Assembly: GCA_963169105.1 (NCBI GenBank)
Contig: OY720632.1
Span: 7,006,001-7,070,000, forward strand
DNA from: Ceriagrion tenellum
Lineage: Eukaryota > Arthropoda > Insecta > Odonata > Coenagrionidae
Reading direction: 5' to 3'
Length of the DNA: 64,000 nt
This document shows, piece after piece, positions 1 to 11,650 of the stretch. The notes beneath the pieces were generated by a model. That model had not been told where the DNA came from. It saw nothing but the letters and a program-made list of their open reading frames with translations, and did no database searches. Numbering within the stretch: position 1 is the stretch's first letter; the number at the start of each line of letters is the position of its first letter. The translations under genes were made by a program, and so were the position numbers.

Positions 1-705
1 AAAGAAGGAAAGAGAGTTTGAACGTTAGCAGACCTGAATACTGCATTCCAGGCTCTTTTCAATCCTCTCTCATTACTTAACCCAGCCCCCAATGAGGGGA
101 TGAAGCAGACAATCTTTATTGATCGTACATTTTCAGAGGGTTCTTACAATCAGTATTGTGCCTCTAAGCTTTCCTAACTTTAGTTAAATCAATCTCCAAG
201 TAATTAAATTAACTTTGTTGTGCAAAAATTGTTCTTATTTTGAGCGCTCTCTAGATCACAAAATTGGAGTACAAGATTTGCGCGGTATTCGTGCCACAAT
301 TGGCCCGCAGGTTTCTTCTACCGGCTTTAGTCTCCTCTTTCTGCTTCCCCGTTCTCTCCTTCCCTCGTTCAGTCCTTCTGTCCCTCACCTGGTGTGTCCT
401 CTACTTCCCATGCACTGTTTGTCTCCCGAGGGTTCCCTCAATTTGTTCAATGGCGCCTCAAGGTCGCTTTGTTGCCCCGGTCTAAGGCTATTCTGGACGA
501 TGTTTTTGTTATCCATCCTTTACCAAATGCTGAACCTCCGTTTTTCATGCTAGATGCAAGATTCCACCCTGTGTTCTACTGTGTCCATTGACCTCAAGTC
601 TTAACAGGTGTTTCATTCAATCTTGCCGACTTTAGTTAGATGAAACGTTAAGTTCCGAATAATTTCAACAGATTAAGGCGAGATATCGTGGAAGTTCGTC
701 GTATC
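1..705. other. No gene recognised
   Basis: Unassigned AT-moderate sequence. An open frame of about 112 codons at 215-553 (+) translates to Leu/Ser/Pro-rich residues from a pyrimidine-rich tract and shows no family motif. I see no repeat homologous to others in the window before base 706. Confidence 0.5.
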
Positions 706-780
706 ATAACAGAAACAACAATTGTACTTTTCCACAAGATATGTTTATCTTCAAGAAAGTGCAATAGTTGTCTCTGTTAT
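706..780. repeat. Imperfect palindrome, possible Penelope-type remnant
   Basis: Two arms of about 37 bp meet with almost no loop: the left begins ATAACAGAAACAACAATTG and the right, reverse-complemented, begins ATAACAGAGACAACTATTG. The centre contains an ACTTTTCCACA word that also occurs in the hammerhead-associated repeats near 42.95, 45.0 and 60.2 kb, so this may be the outer part of one of those repeats without its ribozyme-like core. The relationship is inferred from a short shared word only. Confidence 0.4.
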
Positions 781-844
781 AATAAATTATTAAGTCTCAG
801 TACCCGGTAAGTATTTGCCTTAAATTGTGCGTTGCATTAATGTC

Positions 845-1380
845 CATTTTCCTTTCTCTCCTTGATCAATGGGAATACTGCAAAATTCATTCTTCCCTTT
901 ATTGAATGCTGAAACTCCTTACTCCATCTATCTTCGTTCACCTTACTTAGCTTTTCCTTAATTTTTCTCAGGCTGAGATGGTCTTGGGGCCAACTGCGCC
1001 TACTCTGGAGCCCACTTCACTTGCCCTTGATTAATTTTTCTCGGGTTAATATTTCTAGTACCACAAAATATTAAGGCATTTCAAGTGCAATTACTTCTAG
1101 CGCCTCGGTACTCGCCGTGCTGTAGACTCAAGTTAGTGGTATTAGACAGGGTCATGCCGCTTTCATTAATTTTTTAGTAATTCTTGCGCAATCAACTCCA
1201 CCCCGCACTAAAAATGCGTGTGTTATGATAGAAATCACAACTTCTCCATAAATTTGCTGAACTTGTTACCTGCCATTAATCCCTCCGGCAATACCGCCTT
1301 AATGCGTAAAATATCTTCTGTATTCTGCTGGTAGCGAAGTTTACGTGCAACTGGACCGACAATTTATATTACATGATTAC
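845..1380 (-). pseudogene. R1-clade LINE relic, C-terminal part
   Basis: Read on the minus strand, this continues the reverse-transcriptase reading that is interrupted at 1685 by a SINE-derived hairpin. Two segments are recognisable: around 1080-1135 a peptide STASTEALEVIALEMP, which matches the YRTTSTEAL-V-AG-PL block after the RT domain of R1-type LINEs, and around 860-945 a peptide RWSKEFQHSIKGR that matches the conserved W-x-x-S-x-KGR block near the R1 C-terminus. Stops and frameshifts separate them, so no product is expected. The family call rests on block order and spacing and is an inference without alignment. Confidence 0.6.
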
Positions 1381-1684
1381 TGGATTGGTTTGGATTTTTG
1401 GGGAGGCGACCGACAGCTAAGGTCATTTGCGCCGTAGGGGATAGGTAAGGGAGGAAGGGTGGATAGAAACCCGGCGTCAGCATTAAGTGTAATAACGGAA
1501 ACCCGATCCCTACTTAAGTGTCTTGTGGAGGGCACTTCAAGTACAGTACTCCGTTTGTCTGATGAGATGCTAGACCGTGGTCCCCTTGGCGTCTTTCGTT
1601 AAGAGCAGCTTAGTACAGACGGAGTACTGTACTTGAAGTGCCCTCCCCAAGACACTTAAGTAGGGATCGGGTTTCCGTTATTAC
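1381..1684. repeat. Rearranged SINE copy folded into a hairpin, nested in R1 relic
   Basis: Bases 1381-1486 match, in minus orientation, the 3' half and TCCAATCC-type tail of the SINE copies at 26.7 and 51.1 kb. The middle of the same SINE then appears twice, once forward (from 1489) and once inverted (ending 1684), giving two arms of about 68 bp with only about two mismatches around a loop of about 60 bp. The tRNA-like head is absent. The two arms share the extra word GTAATAAC outside the SINE sequence, and in the right arm that word reads on into the R1 frame (KYLGVIT). This fits SINE insertion into R1 followed by a fold-back or template-switch event. Confidence 0.75.
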
Positions 1685-3100
1685 TCCTAGGTATTTTAAA
1701 CTCTTTCAACTTCTCAATTGATGCCAGCTTAATTTATCTGATGCGTTCCTTAGCTGTTTATGTCTGAAAACTATGCGATATTCTGTATGCAGAGCTCATG
1801 GTTTCTTAAACATTTTATGTACTCTTCTTCATGGAGTTTAGTTTCGTAAGTTTGTTGGAGCATGCCCAGTCTTCCACGATGTTCATGCAAAGTTTTGCTA
1901 CCGCTTTCATCTCTGTTCGGGGTTTGGCAGGGATATTCACTGCCGTGTGTCGTCAGCGTAGGCGACGATTTTCACGTCGTTTGGCAATGCAAGTTGGAGC
2001 AGCTTGTTCATGATCAGATTCCACATCATAGGACATTCCCAATACCAAACCCTGCGGACATCCACCGGAGGCTATTATGAAAGCCAAGCAAAACTGCGTA
2101 CCATGCGTAATCTCCTCGTTACTGACATAGCTTTGGCTCCAGGAACTGATATTCCGAGAGAATCCCAGAAGCTACAACTCCTTGTTCGCAGCAGGACACC
2201 AGACTGAATCAAATGGTCCATTAATGCCCAAAGAAATGATTACAGAGTATTATTTTCGTTTCCCACGATCTTAATTTTTACTAAGTTTATAGTGTCATCG
2301 ATCCTTCGTCCTTGCCGAGAGCCGAAATGCATCGGTATGAATGAATTGTCCAATCAAATCTCATTTTTAATTATAATTTTCAACATCCTTTCCTATAGCT
2401 TCCCCATTTATGGTACCAGAGTGATCGGGTGATAATCTGATGGAAATGCTAGATCTTTTGCTCTTTATTTCATGATAGTTTCCTGGTTTCCTTATTTTTT
2501 GGATAGTCTCCGACGGTGTGACAAGAATGAAGTGTTGGGAGTATACTTTCTGCCCGAGGGATGTCATTTAAAAAATGAAGATTCCGGGTATTCGATTGTG
2601 TCCAAGGAGCTTTGCCGCTTCGCATTCTTTCGATGGATTCCTATAATTCCCCCATCGTGGATGGAGGATGATTTCTCTTCCTCCCTGTTCCTCAAATTCC
2701 GAGCCGATTTCTTTACTTTCCAGTTCTTTCAGTTGCCTTGCATCATTCGGTTGGAACGTCGGTGGCGTCATCATCGTTCCGCCAAATCCCCTTCTTCACG
2801 TTCGTGCCGTGAACACTTGGGAGTTTGAGCTCGTCAGCGAAGGGGCAGTAAATGAAGCTCCAAGCCTTTTTCCGGAAGTTTTCCTTAACAAATTTGTCTC
2901 AGCTTTGCTCTCTTACCTCTTTGAAGCAGAGAATATAAGCTCTTAGTTTCCCTAAGTATATATTTTCTCCAACACTTAACTATCTCATGCATTTTCTCTC
3001 TGAAGTTTCCTACGCAGTTTTTCGGGCCTTTTTTATGCTTTTTCTTTGGGCATCGTTCAACCAGCGACACTGGTTTCGGCGAGAATTAATCATTGGAAAG
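1685..3100 (-). pseudogene. R1-clade LINE reverse transcriptase relic
   Basis: The minus strand carries a decayed ORF2 in several frames. In order: pre-RT helix-rich block ending FRKKAWSFIYCPFADEL (about 2830-2900); a MRSGKAPG-like block near 2600; a GSRQGRSTDD-type finger motif near 2300; GCPQG at 2049-2063, the RT motif before the catalytic loop; YADD at 1949-1960, the catalytic aspartate pair; and SLKYLGVIT at about 1680-1705. This order and the GCPQG (rather than GVPQG) form are typical of R1-clade non-LTR elements, which are characteristic of arthropods. Many stops and frameshifts make it inactive. No 28S rDNA flank is seen, so it is not a target-site R1 copy. The endonuclease part upstream of 3100 is not recognisable. 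Confidence 0.7.
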
Positions 3101-5539
3101 TCTGATTTCAATTGATGAAAACGTCGAATTTGTTATAAAATTTGCTTTGCTCTCAAGTGTTGGCAGAAATGAAGTCCAATACTGCTCTGATAACAGTTTC
3201 TATGATTTATTGAACAGTTTTTGTTCACATTTTTCCCATTTCGCTGTCTATAGTGAGAATTTTCATTCTTTCCTAGGTGGTGGATGATACTGCATGTGAA
3301 CAGCAAAAGTTATCAACTGATGCTTCATAGTAAGTTTACCAAGGATAACTTTCCACGATCGCAGTTATCTTGACGCTGTTGAGGTCGAAGAAGTGAGGTA
3401 AATGTTTGATTCACCAATGAGGGTTCGTTTAGAACGAGTAAGTCAGCACGAAGGGATTTTTATCCATAATTACGGATTTCAGAAGCGATCCTCTTGAGCC
3501 AGTATGTGAGCAGACCCACACCTCATTTTTGATTTTGCGTCCACGGTAATGATTACCTTGTGATTGACAAATATCCGAATAACGTCTTTTAATGTCTGGA
3601 GAAATCCCTTTATTTGATTGCTTGCTCGAAGGTAACGCTAAAAAAATTCGATAATATCTGTAAAATCACAACTAACATAAAAAGCATAAATATAACCAGA
3701 TACTTCAGTCTCTAGACGACGTTGTCAGTAAGAGAAAGGAAACTTTGAGCTTTGTAAAAAACTTCTCCGCTCATCAGAAAAGCCCAAAAATGCTTGATAC
3801 AGGAAACTATCGATATTATGTGTTTAATCCAAAGATTTAAGCTTGTAAAGTGAGCTGTTTTGCACATCTCTCTGCATGGATGTGATAAATTCATTAGTAT
3901 GCGATATATTTAATTCATTAGAATGGCTTGTCTTTGAAAATAATTCTCAGGTAGCTAGGTCTTCGAAATTATTCATTCGTCTGTGCTCCATTAACACTTT
4001 TAAGGGTCAGAGCGCCAATAGGATTGCTTCATCAAAAATAAGAGTGAAGAAGCATTTTAACACAAACAACGTGAAGAATAATGGATGAAGTAAGATTCAA
4101 ATGGTTTCTCTGATGCTAGACAAAAGTTGATATACATGGAGGAATGATATCATGAATAAGCACACAAGGGAACACTTATAAGGCAAAGTGGAACGCAATT
4201 TTGGGTGATGAGTATTGCCCATTCATCACGACGGATGAAACTGGCAGAATTTAAAGAAAACACGCCGCATGCGATTAACAGAGTTGATTCGCTTAATATT
4301 TGGGTAATTTCGTGATTAAAGCACAGATGTCATTAAAATATTGTATTAAAACAAAAATATGACACGAATTTCCATTGATGGACATGAAAACTCGTGACGG
4401 GGGCAACAGCCCTCCAATATTCCTGAATCGACTTCCCTCGATGCGATGAGCAAACAATGAGTTCATTGTTGAGAAGAGAGAACCATCAGTGGAGCAGAGA
4501 ACAAGTTCATCACCGCGGGTTTGGAAAATGGACTCCCCAACGCGATAGCAAAATAAAATAAAAGTGACAAGTGCGCACATATCGACGCATTTGTTTCCGA
4601 GTTTTTGCCAACATTTCTACTGGGAGTTGATGCCTTCCACTCTCGTGTTCCCGTTATTTTGTGATGATCACGCTCAACAGGAGACGGCGACACCCGGAGA
4701 GAATCAACAATGGATCCTATGGAGATGGAAGTAAATGACTGAGAGAGCGCGATAGATTAGTAACAAAAGCGGAAAACAACAAAGTGTATTTTTTTCAGAC
4801 ATCCCACCTTGTCGCAGAGTAGTAGTAGGACAACAACAACGCGGTCACAACTGAAATAAAAATAGCGGACTGACCCGCGGAGTGAAACAAGAAGAGGAAC
4901 AAGGGGCAAGAGCGCGATATGGGATAGAGGGAGAGAAATGGGTCCATGTGTGTTGTTTATTGTCCTTGGAGCGTCACCGCGCACGAGGCGACCGCCGATA
5001 CCAATGTCCGCACTTTAATCCCAGCCGCGTATGATATCCCGGGCAGCGATGCTGCTGCGACCGACGAGGCCCGGGCAAGGTCACTTCTCCGCTGATACTG
5101 AGGTCATCCGGGCCATTGCGTCCGCTTCACTTGCACCTCGGAAACTCCGACGACACTCATTCGCCAAAATCATGGGAGTTAGATGAAGAGAACGAAATAT
5201 TCACCAAAATGTGTTCATCCTGTTACTTCCTCACTTGCACTTGGATGGCAAAGACGAATGGAATCAAACGATGGGAATGGTAAAATATCAGGCGAGAATA
5301 TCTTCCTCCGGTTGAAAATTAAAGGAAAGTCACTCTCGAAACACGTGATATTTTAATTAACTCAGAGTTATGGAGTCTTCTCAATTTTACAGAGATTTTT
5401 CTCATGGAATCTAATTTACATTGACAATAGCTGGACTGAGCGATCGCTCCTCGTTGCCAATGGAGCTTGAGTGGATACCGTCGAAACCAAAGAAAATAAC
5501 AATTAGGTATGAGTGGCATTCGATACTTAAGGGCAATAC
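3101..5539. other. No gene recognised; includes CpG-rich patch
   Basis: No recognisable coding or repeat family. Bases about 4970-5150 are distinctly rich in CpG and GC compared with the surroundings, with runs such as GACCGACGAGGCCCGGGC. No frame crosses it with a familiar motif. Bases 5400-5539 might be a very diverged upstream extension of the CR1 copy that follows. Confidence 0.4.
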
Positions 5540-6274
5540 GCTACCATCACACAAATGCCATACTGCCTATACTGTAGGGTGGAGTAAACATAAAATCTTC
5601 AGATACAGTAAAATATTTTGAAATTACCTTGACTTTTGACGTATCGTGGGGAACACACATACAAAACATATGTGGCACAGCATTAAAGAAACTAGGCTCT
5701 GTTAAGCGTATAATAGGAAGATCCTCGGATGAAAAAGTGAAAGAGAGATGCTACTTCGCTCTGGTTAGGCCACACCTCGAATACGCCGCGAGCATTTGGG
5801 ACACCAGTCATAAAGAATTAACCAAAAACGTTAATAAATAACAAAGGAAAGCAGCGCGCTCCGTTAAAAATTGCTGCGTGCGAACATATAGTGTTTCACG
5901 ACTGTTAGAGGAATTAAGGTGGGAGTCCCTAGAGACTCGGAGGTTGCACGCTAGGCTTAGGCTGCTTGATAAATTCAGAACTGATATTTTTTCAGAGCGA
6001 CAAAGAGAATATTATCATGACGCCTCACTACATCTCTAGGTCTGACAATGCGACAAAATAAGAGAGATACACTGCCAAACATGTAGGTATAAAAACTCGT
6101 TCTTTCCGCGAACAACAAGCGACCACTAAGAAAACTGAGCTACACTAAATACACTCCCATAATACACGTCACCGTTTCATCTCCCAAAAACCTACATCTT
6201 TTTCACAGCTGGTGACCTAACACCCCCTGCTACACGCCCATGCGGCGGCTCGCAGGGTATTATGTAGACGTACT
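5540..6274 (+). pseudogene. CR1/L2-type LINE 3' fragment, copy A
   Basis: 5'-truncated LINE covering the end of the reverse transcriptase, the C-terminal tail and the 3' UTR. A clean frame of 70 codons at 5629-5841 gives the block VSWGTHIQNICGTALKKLG, then KERCYFALVRPHLEYAASIW, the conserved post-RT thumb region of CR1/L2 elements, and ends at a TAA inside the NKIQRKAAR block. Downstream residues match copies at 9.5, 32 and 58 kb. The 3' UTR ends with a GC-rich stretch about 6210-6258 and a tail ATTATGTAGACGTA. CR1-type LINEs usually end in short tandem repeats rather than poly(A), and the tails of the seven copies here vary around ATGTAG units. Not functional. Confidence 0.85.
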
Positions 6275-9200
6275 CTAATACATCAAAAATTCCATTGTCG
6301 CAATCGTCCGCTTTTTTTACGATATTACCCATCAAGATATTCGGTCGACGAGTATCCTCTGCTCGAATTGTATTTATTTCTCCAAATCCCAATCATTGAA
6401 TACGTCTCACAAGTGCGTTTTAATTGCTTCTTAACCAGGGAAATCTTGATGGAGTGTCAACCTGCAGTTATTGGTATCCAAATCGCAGTGATCTTCGACA
6501 GTGGATTACTTCATCGAGAAATATTTCGCGGGAAAGATATGAAGATCGACAGGGCACATTCTTGTTTCAAAACACCATAGCAATTTTTCGGAGTTACTGA
6601 AAGCAGGGTTAACAGAAACCGAAATGGTTGTCTAGATGGACTTCACTGAAAATAGTATTTTCTCATTGCAAAATGCCGCCTATGGCCTTCATCGGGAAAA
6701 TTAAAAATAAAATATTCATTCGTTGGTTGCTTAATACGTCGACAGAGTGCGGTACGTAGCAAATTGTTGACTGCTACATATACTCCGATATTTTCTGTCA
6801 ATATTAATGACGTTGCCATGACGATGACTTCGGAACTTATTTTTTCCGGCGTTGTTGTTGAAAAACGAGTGCTCGTAGGATCGCTTACGTCACACCCAGC
6901 GCGTGTAGTCTAGCGTAGTGAGGTGCTGTAGTGAGGCGCTGATGCATGCTGATGTTATCTCATAGACCCGTATATTCAAGGTCTACTGGTGTTATCTCAC
7001 CCAAACACCTATTTTCGCCACCATTGTGTGTCGGCGTTGGTCAATGAAAATCGTTTAGGACTTTCAAACATGATTTCCTTACTGAGAAAGGTTTGAAAGT
7101 GTTTCTAAAAGATACTGTTTTACAAAAACGGTTTGAACATACCCTATTATCGACAGTTACTCAAAATTAATTAAATTAACCCTATATACACCGATTTTAT
7201 TGTCGAAGATATGCAGTCATTTCACATGTTACCCCACTTGTGGGAGAATCAGGAACTACAAGTTACGAATGAGAGAGATTTTCGTTGCCAAGATGTAAAA
7301 TTTCATGTCACAAAGGTATACAGACGTAAATAAACCTAATCGGGGACAAGAATAAAACTCTTCTATGTGCTACCTCCAGGTCACACTGGATGATAGACGG
7401 TTAATGTAAGATTTGCTAAAAAACGGACGATGCTAAGTGTATAAGAAACCGCGCAATTAAAAAGTCACTTCTACTGAAATATTGTGTACGGAAGTTGATT
7501 ATCATTGGATAACTAGACATGGGATCATATAATGTTAAGACTCAGTTGAAATTAGGTGCGAGCCAAAGTGATACACTGACATAAATATGTGCTGTAGTAG
7601 TCAAGATATGTTACAGCAATACGTTAGCTCTATAATAATACACGTATAAGTATTTTGCATTAACTATTAAATTAACACTTATTCGTTGAAAAATTAAAAA
7701 ATTTATATTTGAAGCATGAAAATATATTGTTTAACCAGAGTGAGAAAGTATTAAAAAAATAGATTTATTGCCGGAAATTTGATACCTATTGGCATATAAG
7801 GCTCAATGAAAAGCCAAAAGTCGTACTGTCAAGAATAGCCAGGAACATAACTCAAACTTACTTGAGCAAATTTCTCTCTATGAAACCAATCCATTTTGAT
7901 AATGGAATATAAAACCACTGCGAATATTTTTTAAGCCAAATGAAATACCTAAGAGTGGCATATCTGACTTTTTATAACGTACTCAATGGAGGAGATAAGA
8001 AGTAGTTTACCGATGAAGAACACAAAGCATTTGCCCTCCAGAATTTGCCAGTCAATTAAAGGAAGTACCTCATAAAACTACCAACCACTCGGAATTTACA
8101 CGTAGTTGATGCGCTCTCGATAGTAAACATTCGTCATTACGAAATCCTCTCTCACTTAAACTATATGTCCTCAACATGACCGTTGACGCCTGATTCTCTC
8201 AGTTAATTAATTAAGAGATTTTCCATGATGTCTGGGATCTTGGTCGGACAATTTTACTGTTCAGAAGAACATTGTTTTGCATTTAGTGACCAACATGCAT
8301 CACATTTATCGACCAGAGCAACACAGACGTACCTGAAGTAATCGCCTTTCAACTGCTTGATAAAAGACGAATTAGTCTTCCTCCTCACCTATCATTTAAG
8401 CTGCTATTTAATGGTAATAATTACAGAAATCACGATAAATACAGTCATCTAATGAAAACAATTTAAATTCCTGTAAATCGCGTCCAGACCTACGCTGAAC
8501 AGTACCCTTAGAGCCATCTCTCGGGCTTGAGGTGGGAGAGCTAAACTGCCAGGGGTAACAGGACCTCAAGGATTCAGAATCAGTTTTATATGAATGCTAT
8601 GAGCATTTATTCGCTATTAGAGCTATTATCAAGTAATTATTCCTAAGCTTGCATCCCCACTTTGCCATTGAAATCAGTGTAAAATGGCGGAGTTCTGCAT
8701 TACGATTGATACGACACGATAACGGTGATAAATTTAAAGTGATAGACTCACAGATGCTTTCGATCAACGCTTGAATTGAAAAAAATTGAATTGAATTGAA
8801 AAAAAACAGATAAAACAAGAGGGTGTATCAATACATTTTTTCTACACCTAAAATTCAATATTTCTCGAGAATTTTATGACTCACTCTCGCGAAAAGTACT
8901 GTTTACACAAGAAATTGATTTTCGAAGAGGAGAGCTGATATTGCATAATATGTATGTCGCGAGCAACTTGGAAAACCACGCATTACAAGAGCAATATATG
9001 AAAATGCTGATATATTATTTTCGATAAGCATCGAGAAAAATTTAGAATCTGGAACCAGTTTGCTCCATCATCTTCGAGAAGTTTGCTTGAGTCGATGAGG
9101 GTGTAGCCTCCCTTCGTGAAGATGGGGTTAAAGGGGAAGGTTGGGAGAGAAAGAGAGAGGGAGATTTATTTTGGTCCTTCGAGATCGTAAGTAAATCTAT

Positions 9201-9510
9201 TCCCCGCTCGAATCTCTCTACTCCGATGGAAAATAAAAATTTGTAAAACAAAGGGGTGGATTTGAAGCGCAATAAAACGGTTCTCGGTACTCACCCTCGT
9301 GTCCGCCATCCAATCGGGCGTCTCCTCCCAGACGATAGGACGGAGGTCCAACTACTCTCTCTCTCCTCGTTAATATCCCCTCTCACACTCCGCTCACTAC
9401 GACAGCGAACAAAAAACTCGGATTAATTGAAAACACTGAAACAAATGACACATAATAAAATTTACCACGGTGGATGCACATTCCTTTACGCCTAAAAATT
9501 AAGAAATATC
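6275..9510. other. AT-rich stretch, no gene recognised
   Basis: Long AT-rich interval without supportable genes. A short pentamer-like tandem (ATTGA units with A-runs) lies at about 8770-8810. Around 9090-9170 the + strand becomes purine-rich with GA runs, which opens a meaningless minus-strand frame. No terminal inverted repeats were found by eye. Confidence 0.5.
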
Positions 9511-10275
9511 ATCTACACCTACATACTACCCCGCGAGCTGCCACTTGGGTATGTGGCAGGGGGTGGTAGGTCACCACCCGTGCAAAGGTGTAAGTTTATG
9601 GAGATGGAATTGTGACATGTATTTTAGGAATGTATTTAGTGGAGCTCAGTTTTCTTTGTGGTCGCTGATTGTGCGCAAAAAGAACGAGTTTATGTACCTA
9701 TCTGTTCGGCAGAGTATCTCTCTTATTTTATCACATCTGTCAGACCTAGAAATGTAGTGAGGCGTCATGATTCTGTGTCGCTCTGAAAAATATCAGTTCT
9801 GAATTTATAAAGCAGCCTAAGCCTAGCGTGTAGCCTCCGAGTCTCTAGGGGCTCCCACATACATTCCTCTAACAGGTGTGTAACACTATATGTTCGTTGG
9901 TAGCAGTTTTTAACGAAACACGCTGCTTTTCTTAGATATATGTATATATATTTCTTATTATAATATATTTGATCAGGGTCCCAAATGACCGCGGCGTATT
10001 CGAGGTGTGGCCTAACCAGAGCGAAGTAGCATCTCTCTTTGCCTTTCTCATCCGAGGTCCTTCCTATTATACGCTTAACAAAACCTAGTTCTTTAATGCT
10101 GTGCCACACATGTTTTGTATGTGTAATTCCCACGATATATCTGAAGTTAAGGTAATTCCAAGATATTTTACTGTATTTGAAGATTTTATGTTTACTCCAC
10201 CCACGGTGTAGGTATGACTTTCGCTTTCATAAAATATGCGTCTCACATTTTTCATATAACTCACTAATATTTCGG
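9511..10275 (-). pseudogene. CR1/L2-type LINE 3' fragment, copy B
   Basis: Minus-strand copy of the same LINE family as copy A. The 3' end is at the left: a CTACATACTACCCCGCGAGC start (the complement of the tail) followed by the shared 3' UTR. Coding remnants: about 68 codons at 10085-10291 contain YTVGGVNIKSSNTVKYLGIT; the next frame at 9765-10133 contains ALVRPHLEYAAVIWDPDQI and ETRRLHARLRLL. A frameshift separates the two, and a short AT-rich insertion (TATATGTATATATA, near 9935) interrupts the IQRKAA block. It is 5'-truncated within the RT palm/thumb. Confidence 0.85.
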
Positions 10276-11043
10276 TACGGCGCTCAGTCATCCCCGTGCA
10301 TCAGATAATGCAGAGAATTCTAGAATTACTAATCAAGGAAAAAATCTCGACAGTGAGGAACACGTTTATCACGAACGACAAAGCTCTCACAGACTTAAAG
10401 AAAATCAATTTGCGCAGGACTCTGGAACGAGGATAAGCGTTGTAGCTTTTAGTCTTAAGCTATTTACATCATTATTTTGACCTCAGGGGAATCGTATATT
10501 AATCGACAATCAGGTGCTTGGCATGACTAACGTGACGTTATTACTTAAAAAAAACCTTTGCATTTACTTTTTCAAAATGTTAGTCTTTCAAAGCAAAACA
10601 TATCCATGGGCCCATTTTAAAAAGAATAACGAGAGAAATTATTCCTCAACGCGCATCAATCATAGTTTATGAGTATACTCAAAAATTCGTTTCCTCTTGT
10701 GGATATGTAATTTAAAATTAAGGGTGAGGATATTACGTTTGTAGTGAGAAATAAATATTTCAACTGCACTAATTTATAATAAAGAGAAAATTTAAATAAT
10801 ATGTTTAGAGTTAATTCTATTTATTAATGAACTAAACTCATAACCCGACGGATATGTGCTCCAATTGTATGTTAACAGTTATATTAGTGGGATATAAATT
10901 ATTATGCAAAATATATGCAAATTACTAATAGAACTAATTACGAATGGAACTGAATAAATTAAAATTAAATATTAACATTAAATAGACGAAAACTATGGTG
11001 GTGGACGAGTTAAACAGCAATATAAAAGCCAAAATATAAGTTA
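10276..11043. other. No gene recognised
   Basis: AT-rich spacer between two LINE fragments. No repeat or coding block was identified. Confidence 0.5.
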
Positions 11044-11650
11044 GGAAACTCAACCATTGACCAGGTAAAAGAGTTCTCCTGATAGGTAAGTCTAACAACA
11101 AATGAAAATACAAGCTTAACGAATATTAAGAGACGGATCACCCTGGCCAAACAAGGTTTCCAATGGAAGTGTAACCTCTTGGTAAACAACAACTTCTCAT
11201 TTCATACGAGGAAGAGATTTGTAAAGACGTTCGTGTGGAGTATACTCACTTATTGTTTTGAAACATGGACATTAAATAGGCAAGAAAAAGACAGATTCCA
11301 GACAGCCGAAATGCGGTTCCGGGGGTGAATGACTAAAACAAGTTGGGGTCATGAGGAGAACAAATGAGCAAGTCTTGAAAGAAGTAGGGTTAAAAAAACA
11401 ACGCTTCTCCAAGCAATTCACTCCAGAAAAATCAAACTTGTTGGTCACTTAGTAAGACATAACGAGTTCATCAAGAACATAACTGAAGGAAAAGTGTTGG
11501 GGAAGAAAAGGAGAGGACGACCTCGAATATCCTTACTTGAGAGTGTGATGTCAATCATGAACTGCAACTCCTATGGGAAATGAAAAAAACATCCTTAGAA
11601 AGAGACAATTGACTAAAAAGACAGCGACGAGGCCTGGCCTTTTGAGTGAC
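11044..11650 (+). pseudogene. Non-LTR retrotransposon C-terminal relic
   Basis: One reading of the + strand gives STIDQVKEF, then IKRRITLAKQGFQWKCNLL, RKRFVKTFVWSILTYCFETW, RQEKDRFQTAEMRF, KIKLVGHLVRHNEF and EGKVLGKKRRGRPR. This is the standard block order after the RT domain of a widespread group of animal non-LTR elements: tyrosine-rich Y-x-E-TWTL, AEMR, GH-x-R, and the basic GKRRGRPR block. In-frame stops (for example in place of the YLG block and after AEMRFRG) and a frameshift show it is dead. It differs from the CR1 family above and resembles the fragments at 55.3 and 60.8 kb in general layout. Confidence 0.7.

Noticed and set aside
3050..3090. Hammerhead-like GAAACCAG...CTGG on the minus strand
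   Set aside because: No CTGANGA lies at the right place, and the bases read as part of the R1 ORF (NQCRWLND block).
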